NCBI GenBank assembly: GCA_040219575.1 | Contig: JAVJSD010000025.1 | Coordinates: 31,150 to 95,149, forward strand | Direction of reading: 5' to 3' | DNA from: JAVJSD01 sp040219575 | GTDB lineage: Bacteria; Planctomycetota; Planctomycetia; Pirellulales; Pirellulaceae | Length of the DNA stretch: 64,000 nucleotides | In this document: piece by piece, positions 60,340 to 64,000 of the stretch | How the letters are laid out: every line of letters starts with the position of its first letter | Numbering within the stretch: the first letter of the stretch is position 1 | The notes under the pieces: model-generated | Databases searched by the model: none | What the model saw: the letters and a program-made list of their open reading frames with translations, nothing else | What the model was told of the DNA's origin: nothing | Position numbers and translations under genes: made by a program

Positions 60340-60900
60340 ATGAAAAACAGGTCGGAAAAAAGTTGCGGTCCGCAACCCCTTGCCGACGAACTCCCGGCCG
60401 ATGTGTGGACACTTGATCGGCTTGGCGAATTCGCGGCGATTGAGCACCGAGCTATCGTCCACGACGAAATCACGCTCGCTCCAAGATACTGGAGGCTGGG
60501 GTTGGCGCTCCATCTCGCGCGAAAACTGATTCGTCACGGAATGTGGCAGCATTTCTTGCGGGCGCATGGGATCGACAAGACGCGTGCTTCGAAAGCCCGA
60601 GCGATTTACGGGGCCTTTGAGAGCGCCGACGAACTCGACGGACTTACCGTTGAAGAAGCCTACTCGCGTCGCCGTCGACCTCGCAACCGCCACGCTAAGG
60701 AAGGCCTTGAGCTTGATTCTCTCCAAAAGCTGTCGGCGTTCCTGCGAAATCTGTGCGACGTCATAGAAACTGCGGAGGCCGAAGCGCAACTGGCCTCTCC
60801 CGAGTCCGCGGCCGAGTTGCTCAACATCTTGCCGCAAGCTTTTCTTGCGCTTGAGCAAATCCGAATTGCCGTTGAGGCATGCGCTGTCGGAGTCGAATGA
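60340..60900 (+). CDS. hypothetical protein of the integrated element
   Basis: 186 residues, with a strong GGAGGGAGAG directly before the ATG. Highly helical and charged: PRYWRLGLALHLARKLIRHGMWQHFLRAHGIDKTRASKARAIYGAF resembles the helical N-terminus of phage or plasmid proteins that carry a fixed WxxxLxxxGI...RA pattern (DUF3102-like). A basic RRRRPRNRH patch and a helical C-terminus follow. Function unknown; a DNA- or partner-binding accessory protein of the element is my guess. The opposite-strand reading frame here looks like a shadow. Confidence 0.65.
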   Translation: MKNRSEKSCGPQPLADELPADVWTLDRLGEFAAIEHRAIVHDEITLAPRYWRLGLALHLARKLIRHGMWQHFLRAHGIDKTRASKARAIYGAFESADELDGLTVEEAYSRRRRPRNRHAKEGLELDSLQKLSAFLRNLCDVIETAEAEAQLASPESAAELLNILPQAFLALEQIRIAVEACAVGVE

Positions 60901-61171
60901 GGGATCATCGCAACCGACTGCTCAATTCCGGCCAAAAGCGCGGCATAACAATGAGGAGAGAGCTTAGCCATCCACGGCTAGCAGCCTGTTGCTCTTCATT
61001 TTCTTCTGGGCTTCTGAGTTTTCTCGCTGAGAGTTTTTCTAGGGGGTCTCGCGGCGCGACTGCGGCGCGACTTCCACTTTGCAAAATCGGCCTCAACTTT
61101 ACTCGCTCGCGCAGTCGGCGAACGCGTCGTTCGCCCGTTCTCGCGCAGCACCACAGATTGGAGGCTCGACC
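60901..61171. other. leader region of the serine recombinase
   Basis: 271 bases with less GC than average and no convincing gene. It includes a run of CT-rich sequence around 61000-61050. The recombinase start at 61172 has GGAGG 8 bases upstream. Confidence 0.35.
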
Positions 61172-63232
61172 ATGAGTCATCATCTTCCGCCTGCGGGCTC
61201 AGCTGACAATTCGCTCGCCCGCAAAGTTCATGAATGGTATATGGAGGCCGCCTTGAAGGCAGGCACTAATCTGGACGGCTTCGATCCGGATGCACCGTTG
61301 GCGGTGCGACTTGCCTGGGCGCTGCGGGCATCTCTGGTGATCGCCTTGGCATACGTGCGGTTTTCCTCGAAGCAGCAACACAGCGACGAGGACCAGTTGC
61401 GTGCTAACGTCGTCTATGCAGCGCAAAATGGGATGTACATCCCGCCCGAGTATGTTTGTGTCGACAAGGCGGTGACGGGGCGCCGCCTGCGCCGTGTGGG
61501 CCTGGACCGGGCCAAGCACATTCTTACGGAACGACTGGCGTCGGTGTTGCTCGTTTTCACCTTGAGCCGCCTCTTCCGGCGAAGTTACGAGGCGTACAAG
61601 TTTGTGCAAGAAGAGGTGGTCGAAAATGGACTGCGAGCTATCGCCGTGGCACAATCGATCGACACGGCGGATGAGCGCTCGTGGAAGCTCAAGTTTCAAG
61701 TGCATGGCATCATGGATGAGATGCTGCTCGAGGCGATCGCCGAGCACTGTCGAGAAGGCCTGATTGGACTTCACCTCAAGGGCTGGATCACCGGCGCACT
61801 GGGAGTCGGCTTTCGACGCCGGGAGATTTCCGATGCGCCGCTTACCAATCGCGGCCTCCCCCGCACTGTTCCGGAAATTGATCCAGAAGCTGCCGAATTG
61901 ATTCGCCGGCACGCTCGACTACATCTCGACGGCATGTTGCTCAGAGAAGGCTGGCGCCGCTGGCTGGCCGCGGGCGGGCCGTGCGATCCAAGATCGACGA
62001 CGGGACGGATGACCTGCAGTGCTTATCGCCGTCTGTGGTCGAACATCCGTCTCACCGGCCGCTGGGAATTCGGCCGCAAGCGCAATCAATTCTCGACAAA
62101 GCTTGACTACACGAGGCAAATCGAGCGGCCGGATCACGAGGTCGCAACGTTTTGCTGTGAGGAGTTGAGGATTCTCGATGACGAGACGTATCTTGCTTTG
62201 CAGGCGTGGTTGCGAACTCTCAAGACTGGACCGCGCGGCCCGCGCACGAATAGAGATGTGCAGCTGTGGGACCTGACCACCGACATGTTCCACTGCGCGC
62301 ATTGCAGTACGCCCGACAAGCCGATTCGCTATTACCAGACTGGTGCGCATGGAAAGGGAATGCAGTGCAAGCATGGCGACCTCTGCCCGTGCAAGTCGGC
62401 GGTTCGGCGCGAGGAGGCGGTGCGTGCTGTCTGTGAGAAGCTCGCAGAAGTGATAGCGCGCGATGCTGCCCTGGTCGAAGACGTCATCTGCCGCAGCCGC
62501 GAGCGCGATGCCCACGGCGACGATGATCTTCGGAGGGAAATCGCGTCGAAGGAAAGCACCGTTCGGACACTTTCGCGCCGGATCGACGATCTCTACGATC
62601 TGGCGGGCCAAGGTTCGGAGGACGACCGAAAGGAAATCCTATCGCGGATTCGCTCGGCCCAGACCGAACGGGCTGCGGCGCAACTCGACTTGGCGCGTCT
62701 GACGAAGGTGCTGGAAAGGTCGACGTCGACACTCACGTCGGAAGACGTGCGGAGGAGTCTGACGGAGGTGAGCACCTTGTTACAGGATGCGGCGGCCGGG
62801 AATCTCGGCGACGAGTCAGTCTACAAGGCCTTGGCGATCTTTCGCCGCCTCACTGGTGGGCGAATCTGGGTTTATGTCGAGCGCCGCAAAGGACGCAAGC
62901 GGACGAACGTCCGCGGCACGTTTCGGCTGCACCTGATTCGCGCAATCAAGGAGCACGGCGGCGCGATTGCTTGTGACGAAACTCCCGGCGACGAGATTAC
63001 AGTCTGGCTGCGTAAGCCCCCTCGCCTTGACGCTATCGCCGAACGTGTCCATTTACTAATCGACATCGAGGGCCAAAGCTACCGTGAGGCGGCCAAGGTC
63101 TTGCAAAGCGAGGGCTACGGCGTCAACAGCGGCAACGTCTGGTACTCCTATCGACGGTGGTACGAGATGCAGGGCCTCCCTGCGCCGAAACGGCCATACA
63201 ACAACGGCAACGAGCGTCGCAAGTCGGAATAG
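61172..63232 (+). CDS. large serine recombinase with N-terminal extension
   Basis: 686 residues. Unlike most large serine recombinases, an extra helical segment of about 60 residues (SLARKVHEWYMEAALKAG ... AVRLAWALRAS) comes before the resolvase domain. That domain has ALAYVRFSSKQQHSDEDQ (catalytic Ser) and VLLVFTLSRLFRRSYEAYKF. A recombinase domain, a zinc-finger block (CAHCSTPDKP ... QCKHGDLCPC) and a coiled coil (DDLRREIASKESTVRTLSRRIDDL) follow. The C-terminus (DIEGQSYREAAKVLQSEGYGVNSGNVW) looks like an extra HTH. It should cut and join DNA of the element. GGAGG precedes ATG 61172. Confidence 0.87.
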   Translation: MSHHLPPAGSADNSLARKVHEWYMEAALKAGTNLDGFDPDAPLAVRLAWALRASLVIALAYVRFSSKQQHSDEDQLRANVVYAAQNGMYIPPEYVCVDKAVTGRRLRRVGLDRAKHILTERLASVLLVFTLSRLFRRSYEAYKFVQEEVVENGLRAIAVAQSIDTADERSWKLKFQVHGIMDEMLLEAIAEHCREGLIGLHLKGWITGALGVGFRRREISDAPLTNRGLPRTVPEIDPEAAELIRRHARLHLDGMLLREGWRRWLAAGGPCDPRSTTGRMTCSAYRRLWSNIRLTGRWEFGRKRNQFSTKLDYTRQIERPDHEVATFCCEELRILDDETYLALQAWLRTLKTGPRGPRTNRDVQLWDLTTDMFHCAHCSTPDKPIRYYQTGAHGKGMQCKHGDLCPCKSAVRREEAVRAVCEKLAEVIARDAALVEDVICRSRERDAHGDDDLRREIASKESTVRTLSRRIDDLYDLAGQGSEDDRKEILSRIRSAQTERAAAQLDLARLTKVLERSTSTLTSEDVRRSLTEVSTLLQDAAAGNLGDESVYKALAIFRRLTGGRIWVYVERRKGRKRTNVRGTFRLHLIRAIKEHGGAIACDETPGDEITVWLRKPPRLDAIAERVHLLIDIEGQSYREAAKVLQSEGYGVNSGNVWYSYRRWYEMQGLPAPKRPYNNGNERRKSE

Positions 63233-63256
63233 CCATAGCAAAACAATCTTAATCCT

Positions 63257-63290
63257 ACCCCGCCCCGCCAATTCTGGCGGGGCTTTTCAT
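63257..63290 (+). terminator. intrinsic terminator after the serine recombinase gene
   Basis: CCCCGCCA (63263-63270) pairs with TGGCGGGG (63275-63282) around a 4-base loop and is followed by CTTTTC. It lies 30 bases after the stop. Confidence 0.8.
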
Positions 63291-63344
63291 TGCGCACGTT
63301 TCTAAACCGTCCAAGTTCCGTGCGCCTTTCACGGAGACAAACGA

Positions 63345-63533
63345 ATGTCTAGACCTCCGGCGAGCAGCCAGAAGAACGTGGCTGGAGACCAATCGCCCGA
63401 TCCGATACGTGCAAGGGAAGAGGAACGACGGCGATTGGTCGATGACTTGGCTTTCCTTGTTGTTCAACAGCATCGGCGTCAACAACACGAGAGGCTTGAG
63501 CAACGACGAGGGTTGAGGGATGAACCCGACTAA
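63345..63533 (+). CDS. small charged protein of the integrated element
   Basis: 62 residues, with GGAGA 7 bases before the ATG. The sequence is highly charged and helical (REEERRRLVDDLAFLVVQQHRRQQHERLEQRRG). It has no recognised domain; the helical RRLVDDLAFLVVQQHRR part resembles small phage/element proteins with amphipathic helices. Called from ribosome site, size and position between a terminator and the DUF1257 gene. Confidence 0.45.
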   Translation: MSRPPASSQKNVAGDQSPDPIRAREEERRRLVDDLAFLVVQQHRRQQHERLEQRRGLRDEPD

Positions 63534-63631
63534 CGAAAGCCCAAGATTCTGCAACCAAGACATGATTGTTGTAGTCCATTCGGCCGCGCGGCCTGTGCGC
63601 GCCGGACAACCACTTTCCGGGAGACCGACCG

Positions 63632-64000
63632 TTGAGCCACATTGTCACGATTAAGACAGAAGTTCGCGAAGCCGCAGCCGTTCAGTCGGCTGCTTCGCGT
63701 TTGCACCTGCCGCCCCCGCGGGAAGGAACCTACCGACTCTTCAGCCAGGAGGTTTCAGGGTTGGCCGTAGATTTGCCACACTGGCGCTACCCCGTCGTCT
63801 GTGATACGTCGACAGGCGAGTTGAAGTACGACAACTTTAACGGCCGATGGGGCAAACAAAGACGACTTGACGCGTTTCTCCAGGCGTACGCCGTCGAGGC
63901 GGCGAAGCTCGCCGCGCGCAAGCAGGGTCACTCCGTCACCGAGCAGCAACTCGACGACGGCTCGATCAAGTTGACCGTCCAGGTCGGTGGAGGTGCAGTA
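63632..64000 (+). CDS. DUF1257 family protein, truncated by the window end
   Basis: 123 residues are visible without a stop. Start TTG 63632 with GGGAG 8 bases upstream. The start SHIVTIKTEVREAAAV and the later parts WRYPVVCDTSTGELKYDNFNGRWG, LDAFLQAYAVEAAKLAARKQGH and DDGSIKLTVQV match DUF1257 (Ycf35-like) proteins. In planctomycetes and some phages these sit with a ferredoxin-like gene and an AAA ATPase, which would lie beyond the window. Function unknown. Confidence 0.75.
   Translation, partial: MSHIVTIKTEVREAAAVQSAASRLHLPPPREGTYRLFSQEVSGLAVDLPHWRYPVVCDTSTGELKYDNFNGRWGKQRRLDAFLQAYAVEAAKLAARKQGHSVTEQQLDDGSIKLTVQVGGGAV

Noticed and set aside
60130..60858. 242-codon open frame on the - strand of the element
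   Set aside because: The + strand frame 60340-60900 has a strong ribosome site and a protein-like sequence; the minus frame has neither.

Overview
The window reads as chromosomal DNA of a high-GC planctomycete, most likely of the Pirellulales type. Pointers are three exported sulfatases, a TIGR03000-type GS-rich surface protein, an HTTM protein with a membrane-anchored partner, an ABC-2 permease fused to a CPBP protease, LRR and RTLLI-type membrane proteins, a DUF1257 protein, and ATG/GTG/TTG starts with weak Shine-Dalgarno sites. No rRNA, tRNA or CRISPR was recognised. Functions are assigned from motifs I can read; no database search was run.

Layout. 1-7.9 kb: CPBP proteases, the permease-CPBP fusion, a Met/His-rich outer-membrane transporter with a Cys-rich exported protein, and a MoxR/Mg-chelatase-type AAA ATPase. 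7.9-25 kb: penicillin acylase, two sulfatases, a beta-propeller protein, Xaa-Pro aminopeptidase, phosphofructokinase, FxsA, a large esterase, an SGNH hydrolase and an LRR lipoprotein. 25.3-32.5 kb: one-direction cluster encoding a ubiquitin-like conjugation pathway: Ubl, catalytic E2, soluble JAMM peptidase, E1, membrane JAMM with a coiled coil, Cys-less E2-like protein, membrane-anchored RING-like protein and a zinc-ribbon membrane protein. A PRMT-like methyltransferase follows. 33.9-54.4 kb: serine hydrolase, a cluster of exported planctomycete proteins, then housekeeping genes (dtd, CvpA, accA, a Ser/Thr kinase, truA, asd), a 2OG-Fe(II) oxygenase, the HTTM pair and the TIGR03000 protein. 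54.7-56.2 kb: a third sulfatase. 56.3 kb to the end: an integrated element with two overlapping tyrosine recombinase genes, a small HTH protein, two unknown genes, a large serine recombinase, a small charged ORF and a truncated DUF1257 gene.

The main biological interest is the ubiquitin-like cluster. Its first four genes (Ubl-E2-JAMM-E1) follow the order known from BilABCD anti-phage operons. The second half adds a pseudo-E2, a membrane JAMM and a RING-like protein, which suggests a membrane-associated conjugation/deconjugation machine. The two E2 proteins share a repeated C-terminal tail motif.

The intergenic DNA is also unusual. It carries three repeat classes: (i) long inverted repeats in several related families at gene borders; (ii) inverted arrays of 7-bp units (TTTCAGA, AATGACC, AAAGGTA); and (iii) a dispersed G-rich motif close to GGGGCAGGGCAGGGGGG, seen at about 14 sites including in-frame insertions in coding linkers. 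Classes ii and iii occur nested at several loci and in places form gene starts and stops.
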